A stretch of 64,000 nucleotides of DNA from Takakia lepidozioides (lineage: Eukaryota > Streptophyta > Takakiopsida > Takakiales > Takakiaceae). Shown here in pieces: positions 21,876 to 32,322 of the stretch (its first letter is position 1; each line of letters begins with the position of its first letter). The DNA is taken from assembly GCA_030704615.1 (NCBI GenBank), contig CM060733.1, forward strand, positions 15,934,001 to 15,998,000, read 5' to 3'. The notes beneath the pieces were generated by a model that was not told the origin of the DNA, did not search any database, and worked only from the letters and a program-made list of their open reading frames with translations. The translations under genes and the position numbers were made by a program.

Positions 21876-23531
21876 AAAGATGTCTTCTTGGAAAGATGCG
21901 AGTGTCTTGCTTCATTCATTGATCTGTGACTTAGCTACTCACACCATCCACCATTTCCCGAAAGTATTGACCATGATGTACTGTTGAGTGCATTTCCTGT
22001 GCCATAAATCCACAGGAAATGATAGTGGGGTCTACGCGGCATAGGTGGGAAGTCAGCCCATAATTGCACTTAACTGAAGGGGTGATTTTTGACTGATTCT
22101 GGTGACAGTGGATGGAAATCAGAGTGTTGTCCTAATTCTGGGTTTGGGTGGTGGAGCTTCTCCAAAGCTTCAAGATGGAAGTGAATACGAATTTTAATTA
22201 GCTTGATGAGAGGGGCAGCCCTGTGCACAAGTTTGTTCAACATCTTAAATTTGGACATGTTTGTTTGTTTCTTGTGGTGTGGCTTTGGATGGAGCCCTTG
22301 ATGAACTTGCATGAATATTGTCAAAAACTAGCCTTAACCCACCAAGATCCAATCCCATGGTGGATGCTTGAAAGTTCATACAGTGAATGTAAGGGTATTT
22401 GGGTATGTTGTTATTGATTGATGCGGCTTGTGAAAATTGAATGTTGAAATGCAGATCCGCCATTTTTCTTCCAGAAAAAAACGAAACACGGGATCTCTGC
22501 ATGTAACACCGTGGGGATGACCCAGCCCTTTTTTTGTGAAAAATTGAACATAGTTCTCAGAATTCATCGCTAGTAGTGCGGAGCAACGCGAAGCCATAGT
22601 ATATATATTGTAGTGCACAACCATTTTCAATAATTAGCATGGACTTGGTGGTATAGAGCATTGATTTACAATCGTGAAGGTTCTGGGTTCGAACTTTTGC
22701 TACTGGCTTTTGCAGAAAGTAGTGCCTTTATGAAAAAGGTGGCGACGGAGGAGGATGATAAGGTGGCCACGGAGGTGGATGAAATATAAAAGGGTGGCAG
22801 AATGACCCAAAAACAAACGAAACTGACTGTTTTTCATTCAATTTTGGATGAAAGGACACAAGTCGTAAAGGAAAAAAAAAAAAAAAAAAAAAAAACCCAG
22901 TTTGTATACGAAAGTTTGTCACATCATGCTGTGTGGTTAGACCACTTATCCCAAAGATGCTAATGATGAGGTGTTGGGTTCAAATATTTTTAGCACACCT
23001 AAACTATTGTTTTAGGTCTTATATGGTTAGGGTTGTTAGGGTTGAAACTCTCTTTCATTCTCTTCTTCGTTTATGACTTCTACGGCGTGCGGCGCACTTA
23101 GAGTCAGCTCGAACACCTTCAACATCTGCCGCTTTGGTCTGCTGCAGCGACGACGATGTGTCTCCCTTCCTCTGCCACATTCATAACTACTCCCCATCAA
23201 AGAAGAACACAAGAAGAGCACGACTCCACAGTATAAAGGTGCACTTCTCTTTCTCTCAACCTCACTTGTTTTCTTCTTGTTCTCCCTCTTCCTTCATTCT
23301 CAGCTACCAGGTCTCTTTAAGTTTGAAGCTATGGCAGGTTCAGTGAAGCGAGAACGCCCTCTGCTGTGTACGACCTAGATCTTACAGTCCGAGATGCAGC
23401 TTTTGAGGGTCTTATACTGAGTAGGTAGAGAGAGAGAAAAAAAAAACTCTGGCCGAAGCCGGCGTAACTAAGAGCCACTTCGCCTTGCGGCTACTGCCCC
23501 CTTTCGGGGGAGGGCCCTATAAAGGAAGGGT
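21876..23531. other. no gene; possible SINE and A-tract
   Basis: At 22637-22700 a tRNA-like stretch ends in GGGTTCGAAC, which fits an RNA polymerase III B box, and an A-run lies at 22870-22896 downstream: the layout of a tRNA-derived SINE. A second B-box-like GGGTTCAAA lies at 22976. The rest shows no coding signature. 23400-23531 is the left flank of MULE copy A. Confidence 0.3.
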
Positions 23532-24334
23532 GAGGTTTACTATTTCATGAGCAGAAACCATGAGCCATGAGCCATGAGCCGCATGAGCCGCATGAGCGGT
23601 GAGCCGAAGTCTAAGATACGCGGATTTCATGAGCGGACTCCTCCAAATTTGGAAATGCGGCAGATTAAACAAGTATTAAAATAATAGTTTTTTTATTTGA
23701 CCTTGCCGTTTTTGGACGTTCCAGATCATGTAATGCGGCGAAGATATGTCGTCAGTAACAAGTCCGCTCATGGTTTTATAGATCCGCTCATGGAAATAAG
23801 TGACCGTGCAACGGGAAATCCAGTATACCACTGCAAAAGGACGTCGCATACTGGCCTGTATAGAGTATTCCGCGGTTTTACATGCCTTAACATTGGAATG
23901 AAGCTGACCCTTTTGCCGCGATTGAACCAATGGAGTCTGCACCAATACAGTCTGCAGTACTTCACAATTCTGTCTTCTTCGGGTATTCGGCGGGAAAGGT
24001 TTGCAACTGAACTGGGAAATAGGGTGCCGCATTAGGGTTCGCACGTGCGAAATTTCGGACCGGGTTGGTGTTGGCGAAGGCCGCCTCTGGGGGTACCTAC
24101 GACGATACTTGGAAATTCGGCGCCGCATTTCCTTGTCGGAGGTCGAATGAGGAGAGCAAGTTTTCGGAAAGCAGAAAAACATGAACCCTCCAACATACAA
24201 AAATACATGCACGTGGAAACAAGTGAACGATATATTAATATCTTAGTTCGATCAAAACAGGTTACTGGTAGGCAAGACATATGTCGGACCTTTGTGTGGC
24301 CAGAGTCTGAGGTACTGGCAGCAGTAGGATTGCA

Positions 24335-24796
24335 GGGTCCGGGTCGAAACATGTAGGGCCTACACTTCCTGCCAGGAAGAATGTCCCGTTCTTTGCGAGG
24401 GCCGACTTCATGACGAGCCCGGTGAGGGACTACTCCCTTCCTAGTTATGCAGCTAAACTCGCAAATACAGCGATTAGAAGAAGTGAGAATCCCAGTAAAG
24501 TAGAGCAGATTTTGGAGAGGGCTAGGGAGGACAGAAGGATAAGGAAAGAGTTGGCAGCAGCTCAGACAGGTAGACGAGTACGAAAGTACATATGTGATTC
24601 AGCGGATGAGAGCGACGCAGACAGGGAGGAGGACGACCCAACGGAGGTGAGATGGACAGTTCCGCAAGGGGAAGATGGGATTTTCGAAAGCCTGGCCAAC
24701 GAGCAGTCCGCTGGAGATGAGAGAGGCACTGAGGGGGTGGAGGAGGAGCAGGACAGTCTAGAACAGGATGAGGATTCCGATGATTTTCAAGATTAA
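24335..24796 (+). pseudogene. C-terminal exon of the MULE methyltransferase-like gene (copy A)
   Basis: After an AG at 24335 an open frame begins GSGSKHVGPTLPARKN, passes through a basic, helical region with KVEQILERAREDRR, and ends in a strongly acidic tail (EEEQDSLEQDEDSDDF) at a TAA. In copy B the same exon follows the exons with methyltransferase motifs X and I. Here those exons are deleted, so only this tail remains. The acidic tail suggests a nuclear protein-interaction segment; this is inference. Confidence 0.55.
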
Positions 24797-24984
24797 TAGA
24801 ATTTTAATGAAGTCTCTGTAAATGTAAATTCTCTTCCAGAGTATATAAAGAAAATTCTGCCCGACATTCGTGACCCCTCTCCAGTGTGCATTCCAGCCAC
24901 ACAATCGCCCAAACCAGGACGCTCCCAAAATCAGAAATGGGTCAGGGCATTTCCAAAATTTTGGCAACTCTAAGAACCTCTTTT
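24797..24984. other. 3' region of the preceding exon
   Basis: No coding signature; it matches 37595-37740 in copy B. Confidence 0.4.
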
Positions 24985-25764
24985 GGAAATGCGGCACCGC
25001 ATTTCCAAAACAGGGGAGGGACTAATTTATCCATTTCAATGTTGGCATAGTAAAAAGTAATCTGAATTGGGAATGCGGTGCCGCATTTCCAAAATTTCCT
25101 TTGTCCACACGCCAGTTTTGGCCTCTCCCGCTCATTGCATGGATGCCACCACGCTTACAGAGGTCGAACAAGGAGGTCGAACAAGGAGGCCGACATGGCG
25201 GGATTGGAAATGCGGTGCCGCATTTCCATATTGGGGATGGTGGTTGTTCGAACTGCAGACCCATCAGCAAAAACTGGCACCGCATTCCATTGTAAAAAAA
25301 AAATCGATGACGGACATGGAAATGCGGCGCCGCATTTCCAGAACGGACATCGCAATTTGTCAATTTGCAGACCCTCTCTCGGAAATGCGGTAACGCATTC
25401 CATCGCGCTGGTCGGAAATAGGTGCACTTTTCGAAGTGTTGGACGGAAATGCGGCACCGCATTCCCTTGTCCAAAAAGAAGTTTCCATTGCCAATCTGGA
25501 AATGCGTCGCCGCATTTGCAATGCCAACCTCGTTTTCTGATCAATTTATAGACCCGAGTTGGTATTTCGTGTACCTGGACGGAAATGATCCACCGCATTT
25601 TCTTGTCCGACATGGAAATGCGGTGCCGCATTTCGATGTCCGACATGGAAATGCGGCGCCGCATTTCGATGCGGACATGGAAATGCGGCGCCGCATTTCG
25701 ATGCGGACATGGAAATGCGGCGCCGCATTTCCATGCCGACATGGAAATGCGGTGCCGCATTTCA
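24985..25764. repeat. second palindrome array (copy A)
   Basis: The same 22-bp palindrome (arms GGAAATGCGG) recurs at 24985, 25069, 25206, 25318, 25381, 25445, 25498, 25581, 25614, 25647, 25679, 25711 and 25743. Spacing is irregular on the left, then 32-33 bp in the last five or six units, which have a 10-bp spacer built on ATGCGGACAT or ATGTCCGACAT. The array separates the methyltransferase tail from the unknown gene to its right. Copy B has the counterpart at 36858-37593. Confidence 0.9.
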
Positions 25765-26183
25765 ATGTCCGACATGGCGTTACTCTGGTATATTCTTGAC
25801 ACATGACTCACATACCGGTTACTCTGCTTTATTCAACCAGACAGACAAATTGTAGAAATGAGACATCAAATTGTAAACAGTGGGCCAAATCCGAGAGTTA
25901 TTCAACACAATGAAACACAGTCATACAGAAGTGAGGTACATTCTAGGGCACACTCCAGGGCACATTTAAATTTCCCCCGTACAGGATCCTGGACCGATGA
26001 AGATTGGCTGCTGCATGAATGTAGCCGTTTGAGTTTCCTACCCTGCCATGCAAACTATGGGCAGTCACTGCCAGGTGGGCCGATAGCCACTGGACACGAC
26101 GAAGTCCATCCCCTCTTCGATGTAAATGCGGCGCCGAATTTCCACCGGGGGATGGACTTCGGTGGCAGATCTCAAACTATAAC

Positions 26184-26953
26184 TTGTTGATGAGAAAGAT
26201 GTATGGCTTCATCCACCGCTGGCGTGATGAACACGTTCCACCTCCGTCGGTGGGTACGTGTGACCCAGATGCTCCATTTTGGAGGCCGGACTGCTCTTCC
26301 GCTTCGTATCATTTCCAAAATCTAAGGGCTTCGTAGCTGTCCGCAAGGTCATCGGCATCCAAGTCGTCCTCAGGTCCTCCTTTGCAAGGATGCCGTGCTT
26401 CCGGAACCGGGACGACTGCCCCTTTGGAGGCATCGATTATGCAATGTATTCGGCCACATCGGGAGACATTGTTATCTGGTACACAGATTACACAGAAGAT
26501 ACTGGTTCGATTGTGGAAACATTGGTGGCTTTTGAGTATATCGTAGGCCACTACGCCTTCGAGCGGGGTGACGATCTTGGTCTGAGGAGTCCGTGGCTCC
26601 TGCGCATCCTCGATTCCGATTTTCCCAGCTACGACGGTCAATCATGCAGAAGAAGGCGCACTGCTATGCTGTTGCGGTGGAACTGCTGCCACTGGACGTG
26701 GGTGGACTCCATCGGAGAGACCTATTCTCCTCAAGGAGTGCGCTCCTCTTCTCCATTGTATGGGGACATTCGCATTGGTGTGGACGACGAAAACGTGAAG
26801 ATTTCCATATTCGATGGTGGTATGATTGAAGGGCAGGACATTGTGGTGAACATCACTAGGGGCGGTACAACGGCTGCAATCGACTTTACATGGAGGAGCC
26901 CCATGACTCATGAGCTAGTTCTGAGAGCAGTCGAAGTCCCATTGACAACGTGA
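26184..26953 (+). pseudogene. unknown MULE gene, copy A (frameshifted)
   Basis: An ATG at 26184 opens MRKMYGFIH..., but relative to copy B one base is missing near 26276 (ATTTTGG against ATTATTGG), so the long frame is entered only afterwards. The product has SFPKSKGFVAVRKV, CPFGGIDYAMYSATSGDIVI, FERGDDLGLRSPWLLRI, LYGDIRIGVDDE, FDGGMIEGQDIVVN and ends EVPLTT with TGA at 26953. A poly(A) signal AATAAA is at 27037. I recognise no family. The many beta-type segments and conserved DIV/GGM blocks suggest a compact globular protein. A divergent paralogue exists in copy B. Confidence 0.6.
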
Positions 26954-27335
26954 CTTGTATTCAGTAGGCACAGGGCTAAAGATTTGATTGCACAATCAGC
27001 ACAGCAGACGTGCTTCAAATGCAATTCATGTGGATCAATAAAAACCTCATTGTGCCCTCTTTTTATTCTATTCTGTGTCCATCGTTCCGAGAATGCGTCA
27101 TTGCTCATTTCGTTTGGGATTGGGAGTGTGGGTGGATTTTGCAAGTGGCTGGTAGGCTGAAATGGGCCCCCATTGTACAGAGCAGTACCACCCTACCATT
27201 CGCGAAACATTGCCTTTCAATATATAATTCTAAATAACATTGCCGAACCTCCTTCATCGGGAGGTCCTTCTCCCCCTATGACCGTGGCACCCTAAACCCT
27301 ATTCCCGCGGACACTCATTTCCGGAAAATAGTGCT
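26954..27335. other. 3' region of the unknown gene
   Basis: Contains the AATAAA signal; otherwise non-coding. Matches 34580-34965 in copy B. Confidence 0.4.
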
Positions 27336-27417
27336 GCTCATGTTTTTTTCCACACTTACGACTCTGCTCATGGCTCATGCCGCTCATGGCTCATGGCTCA
27401 TGAAATAGCAGCCCCCC
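27336..27417 (+). repeat. beta terminus of MULE copy A
   Basis: ATGAGC-type motifs (here as GCTCATG) recur before the final GAAATAGCAGCCCCC. The arrangement mirrors the alpha end but differs in spacer sequence. The counterpart is at 34507. Confidence 0.75.
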
Positions 27418-27441
27418 CCTCAAGGCAAAGGGCCGCGACAC
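27418..27441. repeat. distal 24 bp of a gypsy LTR
   Basis: CCCTCAAGG (target duplication of the MULE) followed by CAAAGGGCCGCGACA matches the end of the LTR at 39629-39652. It is followed by CAAGC, which matches the 5 bases before the gypsy LTR at 38923-38927. This is the missing end of the LTR that stops at 45868. Confidence 0.85.
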
Positions 27442-27872
27442 AAGCAAATGAATGGACGAGTGCCAGTGTCGTAATCACCTTCTTCCCTTCCGACCGAAGG
27501 CCCAGTGTGTTGATGCACGTCCACTTCTTTTTCAGAATCGGGACGGCGCTCTTGTGGGTCCACTTCGCAATTCTTGTCTGAGTGTTTTTTCCTCTGCTCG
27601 CCAGGACAACCACACAGCCTCTGTCGTCCAACACCATGCGGGCAAGCCCGAATCCTTTCTTCCAAAAGTCCTCCGAGTACCTGTTCCAAGATGGCAAAGC
27701 TTGCAGTCCTTCCACATGCTCTCCGTCCGGAATATCCAAGATGATCATATCGCAAGACCACTCGGTGGCATTTCCGCCCCTCTTACAATCCTTGTCTGCA
27801 CACACCCTCTCAAAGAACGAGACCATATTCTGAAATCCTGGGGTGTTGGAAGGCTCTTCGGCAGTCGCCTTC
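27442..27872 (-). pseudogene. methyltransferase-like exon with motif IV (MULE interior)
   Basis: On the minus strand the frame reads through CSDM-type sequence WSCDMIILDIPDG, a plausible motif IV (usually DPPY/DPPW) of DNA amino-methyltransferases, then an aromatic segment and FGLARMVLDDRGCVVVLAS, which resembles the strand-helix following motif IV. A donor-like GAAGAAG/GTGATT lies near 27479. Motifs X and I lie on the minus strand at 38864-38601, across two target duplications. The order IV then X then I is that of beta-class enzymes. DIPDG departs from DPP[YW], so activity is doubtful. The 5' side is cut at 27873 by the duplicated segment. Confidence 0.5.
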
Positions 27873-28135
27873 ACACACAACTCACAAAAATGGATTAATA
27901 AAATCCAATCATGTTGTGTGGGCTCTATTGTCATGGTAAGAACTACTTTGACGAAGTAGAGATGCTCAGGAAAAATGCTTCACATATGAAGCAGCACCAT
28001 GAAACCAAATAGCCTATAGATGTAGGAAGTCCAAGTTAATCCGAGGAAATCCGAGCATACACTAAACTATTGTAAAGGTTGATACACCTGAAAGCAGCCC
28101 TCTAGTCTAGCATGCTCTTGAATGCAGCAAAAGAA

Positions 28136-29379
28136 CTATGCTGCATGTTCTTCAAATCCAACCAAATCCCCCACAGGGTTCAAAGAAAACCGTCCCACAT
28201 GACGCACGCTAGAGAACGCCTCGATGATGGAAAGTCTGTCTGTTCTATGAGCATTTTTCAGATCTTCCTCGATCATGCCCACTATGGCCTCCACCCAATC
28301 TGAATTGACATACACCTGCACAATCCCATCCACACCCTGAATGCTACCAGCTATGCAAACATGAAGGGCACAGTGACTTGCTGTTTTGCAAGCATTACAA
28401 AAGAACAAGTCGTCATCCTGACGTGCTATGTCCTCGAGGCCACATGTGGCACACACTCGTTTGAAGGGTGGAGTGGAAGGCGAGGTGATGTAAAAAATCC
28501 CCAAAGGTGTTAGAGATGAGAAGATAATGCAATTGCAAAACAAATAGAAAGAGGAGAAACCTTGAAAATAAAAATAAATCATTACCTATGTAGCTATGCC
28601 ATGTCCTCCATGGGCTGTTTGGGCATTATGCACTCGCTGCAAAGCGGCACATGTGTCATCATGCAAAACAGGAGCGAAAATGGTACAAGGGAGTGTGACC
28701 AGCCGCATGTCACCGCTCTGAGTTGCCCCAATGTTTTTGAAAATTGCATATGTAGCACCTCCCCTACGAAACTGCTGGACTAACCGCTCATATTCTGCAT
28801 GGAACGCTGGCAGAAAACTGACCTCCATACACTCAAACAATACCATTACTACTCCATAATAAGTTTAAAATAGCATAACAAAGAAAAGGCGAAAAGCAAA
28901 CAAATGGTAAGAGACTTACAATCTGAACATCCAGCTGAAAAGGCCCCATCCGCCACTGTCAGCTCGAAACGCTGTTCCACCTGACCACGTACTCCTATAA
29001 CCACCACAGCATTAGTGGCGGTAGCAAACTTCTCATGGAATCGTTTTGAGAAAGCACTGATGGTGTCTTTGCAAAAGAAGTTGAGTATTGGAGGGCTCTG
29101 AAATGGTGTTATGACCTGCACAAGGGTGACGGAGGTAATCTTCAAACAGTACACCAAATCACCTCTCTCGAACTTAAGCTTAGGACGCACGGAGAAATTC
29201 TCCAAGCGCACATAAGCGCCTTTGCAGAACTTCTCTGAGTGTGTTTGGACCAATGACCCGAACACAGTAACATTGACCGTTGTGAAACCAAGCCTATCTG
29301 TGAGATCACATTGCAAATAGGACCATGTGCTGGGAGACTCCTGAATAGAGGGCTTGTTCACATTGCCATACCTACTCAA
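28136..29379 (-). pseudogene. RPA-like single-strand DNA-binding protein
   Basis: The first exon (29379-28921, donor ATT/GTAAGTC) encodes an OB-fold-like segment with TTVNVTVFGSLVQ, GAYVRLENFSV and GDLVYCLKITS. After an intron the frame continues (about 28850-28586) to a TAG, and the same frame resumes to 28136 with a zinc ribbon VCATCG, then FFCNAC, followed by VQVYVNSDWVEAIVG, as in the C-terminal OB fold of replication protein A large subunit. Such proteins coat single-stranded DNA in replication and repair; transposons such as Helitrons also carry them. I see no AG acceptor that would remove the TAG cleanly, so the gene may be broken. The start at 29379 is uncertain, since the ORF may begin with a non-ATG codon. 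Confidence 0.5.
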
Positions 29380-29394
29380 ATCAACCTAGAGCAA

Positions 29395-31012
29395 TGGGAA
29401 AAAAAAAGACTTCGCGTGCCGGAGGGCTCCAAGAAACGTTGACGCCGTAGCTGTGTAGGACTTAGCCATTTCAACTTCTTCTCTAATGCGCCCGCTAGAT
29501 AGCTAAGTTAGGCCAACCACTATCAAGAACTGCAAAGTGGTAGGCTTCTTGATTATTTCTTTGACAACCCGATATTTTAGTTATGACTAAACAGAGTGGC
29601 AGAACCCATCGTGACTGCTCCCTGTGGGAGTGGCCGAGACATAGAATCGGCGCCATTGTACTTCCAAACAACAGAGCGTGTGCGAAAGGCGCAGAGGAAG
29701 GAGAAGATGCTGATGAGCGCTTCCAGGGGAACAGTTGGAAAACACCTGGTAAACTACAAGCGAACTTAGTTGAGGAGGAAAGGATACGTGACACAGCCCG
29801 ACAATCGGCCCTCCATCGCTGCCGGATCTAAAAAAGAACACATTGAAGCCAGAGCTGTCTACGGAAGATGTGGAAAATGGTGAACGTGGCGAAGACGGTA
29901 CTATCAAGCCCGACAGTGAAGCTTGATCAAGCAGTCAAGATAGCAAACAGCCTGTCGGGCCATGGGGAAGGCTTGAGGTTGGGGCAAATCGAGGATGTAG
30001 AGAGTCAAGAACAACTCGCAAGCAAGGTGCAAGAAGAGTTGTTCTTCTTTTATTGTTTCTTTGCGGGAGTATAATACAACTCTTGGGGAGCGAGGATGCA
30101 CGCCATGGCAGCAAGAAGCATAGCTCCCAAATGGGAGAAAGAAGGACTGGTAGAGGAGGGATAGTGACTCCTCTCTACCCATGGTGTACTCAGATCGCTG
30201 AAAATGGAGGGGCCTGGCCGAACACACCCGAGCATCACCAAAAGACATCATCTCATGTCAGCAGCCACAGAGTGGAGTGCATCTGGAGGGAGGCGAAAAC
30301 GGAGCCAACCACGAGTTCCAAGAAGACACCAAGTCCGATCAGAACCCGAGATCTCTCAATCACATACAGTGGAGGAGCACATGGACCACGAGATAAGGCA
30401 ATACCAAACGGAGCCGGGAGGACCTGTCTCTCAACTCGAGCGGCAGCGGGCGGCATTTTCTGCCTGTCTTTACAAACTTAGCGTTCGCTCAAGAGAAGCG
30501 GGCTGCCCCCTGATCAACCTTTACAACACCACAGATAAGTACAGGGGCATTCCCAACGTTGTGATTCCAAGGGCTATGATGAAGAACGTTAGGGAAAATG
30601 CTACAACATTTGCTATTCTCACAACAGGTTATGTGTTGAATACTTCTCGTCTTCACCTGTGGGCCAGCACGAAAGCTAAATCGCTAACATATGCTCCGCT
30701 CAACACTTACAAATTTCTGAAGGAGCAAATATGGCTGCCTATAACCACTAACCATACAGGCGCAATTGTGGCTTGCCTCTTACCAAACATGTATTTTGTT
30801 TTTGCTATATATATATATATATATATATATTCACCGCGAATGAGAATAAATTTGAGTAAATGTGAGATTCAAAGTTGCATAATGACAGGAGAAAATTTGC
30901 GCTATGTCTTTTAGAGTGGACGACGGAAACTCGACCATCAAATTGAACATGTGTTCATCATGAGTTGGTAGCCATTGAAAACGACGTGTTTTCGGGGTTA
31001 CATTGGTGTTGT
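29395..31012. other. AT-rich interval; one open frame, TA microsatellite
   Basis: A plus-strand frame (30204-30914, 236 codons) has no recognised domain and runs through the (TA)n tract at 30805-30831, which argues against coding use at its end. Its middle, with LINLYNTTDKYRGIPNVVIP, looks protein-like and may be a remnant exon. Elsewhere nothing is supported. Confidence 0.3.
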
Positions 31013-31618
31013 TCATAATATCATTTTGTTGTCGACCCCTTTTTTAGTGACATATTGTGATATCAAAGAAGGTTGTACCGATATTGCAAATCCCGAAATT
31101 GAAAGCGATTGAGAATTTGAAATCGAGGTCAACGGCATAACATTTGAAGTGCAATGAGTTCTTTTCAAAATAATAGGTTCAAAGTGCCCACTCTTCGTAG
31201 CGTGTCTATCGTCATAAAGTAGTTGGAGAGGGGTATGCGCAACAAATTGATCACCCACAGAAAATATTATTCTTTTATTTACTCGAGACCATAACCGAAT
31301 GGGTCTTTGTAAATAATTTGCTAAACAAAAAATGGCACGATTATCACCTTCTAAACCTCCACAAACAACATTTTTGGACATTTGTTGAACAAATTCATCA
31401 ATTGTGCGAACACCATGTAACTCATAGAGGGCGTCCGAAGAAAAGTGGATTTGAATCATTTCGGCCACCTCATCAGTGGGCAATTGTAAAGTTTGCATAA
31501 AATGTTTCAAGGTTTGACGACGGAGATCTGTAGATGATATTTCAAAATGCAGCAAATAAGCAACTGAATCAAATAAACAGTCTTCAACAACATAATGGTA
31601 ATCGTGTACACGATGCAA
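31013..31618 (-). CDS. OTU-like cysteine protease domain
   Basis: The frame of about 201 residues contains EDCLFDSVAYLL, matching the OTU nucleophile box (D-x-C-L-F), then IFCLANYLQRPIRLWS, matching the central strand-helix, and LLYDDRHATKSGHFEPI with the catalytic His. Catalytic residues are thus Cys near residue 14 and His near 147. OTU enzymes cleave ubiquitin or viral and transposon polyproteins; several eukaryotic transposon classes (MULE, Helitron-like, Ty3) carry one. It sits upstream of the RPA-like gene on the same strand, in AT-rich DNA. The N-terminus is short, so the start may lie in an upstream exon not found. A free-standing domain gene or a polyprotein fragment are both possible. 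Confidence 0.55.
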   Translation of the reverse strand: MHRVHDYHYVVEDCLFDSVAYLLHFEISSTDLRRQTLKHFMQTLQLPTDEVAEMIQIHFSSDALYELHGVRTIDEFVQQMSKNVVCGGLEGDNRAIFCLANYLQRPIRLWSRVNKRIIFSVGDQFVAHTPLQLLYDDRHATKSGHFEPIILKRTHCTSNVMPLTSISNSQSLSISGFAISVQPSLISQYVTKKGVDNKMIL

Positions 31619-32058
31619 ATTCTGATATTGTAATATTAAGTCTATCTATGTATCCATTATTAAGAGAGTAAATTAGATATAAAAATAAGGTTGTAAAAAA
31701 ACTGAATTAAGGTTCAAGTTGTATTATAACAGAAAATAATATTAATGGAGGTTGGCCAGATTAGATAGATTTTGAAAATCTTATAAGAACACAAACAAGC
31801 AATGTACAAGGCAATGAAACGTCGAATAAAGAGTTGCTAAACAATAATAATAGTACATTATATGTTTTGATGAATTAAATTTCATAGATATTGTAGTAGA
31901 TAAATCTGAATTGAAAAATTAAGTGAGAGACTGGCTGATTAACTGAGGAACTGGCTGAAAATGTAGCTGTAAACAAAAAGGCTGAAGTTTGTAAAATTGA
32001 AAGAACACACAAGAATGGCACAATATTGTCAAAGTACTCATATATTGCAACCATAAAC
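31619..32058. other. AT-rich, no gene
   Basis: Very AT-rich with frequent stops in all frames; ends at the junction with the second tandem copy. Confidence 0.4.
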
Positions 32059-32322
32059 CACACACAACTCACAAAAATGGATTAATAAAATCCAATCATG
32101 TTGTGTGGGCTCTATTGTCATGGTAAGAACTACTTTGACGAAGTAGAGATGCTCAGGAAAAATGCTTCACATATGAAGCAGCACCATGAAACCAAATAGC
32201 CTATAGATGTAGGAAGTCCAAGTTAATCCGAGGAAATCCGAGCATACACTAAACTATTGTAAAGGTTGATACACCTGAAAGCAGCCCTCTAGTCTAGCAT
32301 GCTCTTGAATGCAGCAAAAGAA

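Larger units (their letters stand above)
23532..27417 (+). mobile_element. MULE copy A, internally deleted derivative
   Basis: Both ends are present: alpha (GAGGTTTACTATTTC...) at 23532 and beta (complement of GGGGGCTGCTATTTC...) at 27417; the outer 21 bases match at 17 positions. The alpha-side 800 bp match 46000-46650 of copy D up to about 24330, where the sequence jumps to a segment matching 38190 of copy B. The transposase, first array and most of the methyltransferase gene are lost. The right flank is CCCTCAAGG, but the left flank (AGGAAGGGT) does not match, so the two flanks come from different insertion sites. It probably depends on transposase from another copy. Confidence 0.85.
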
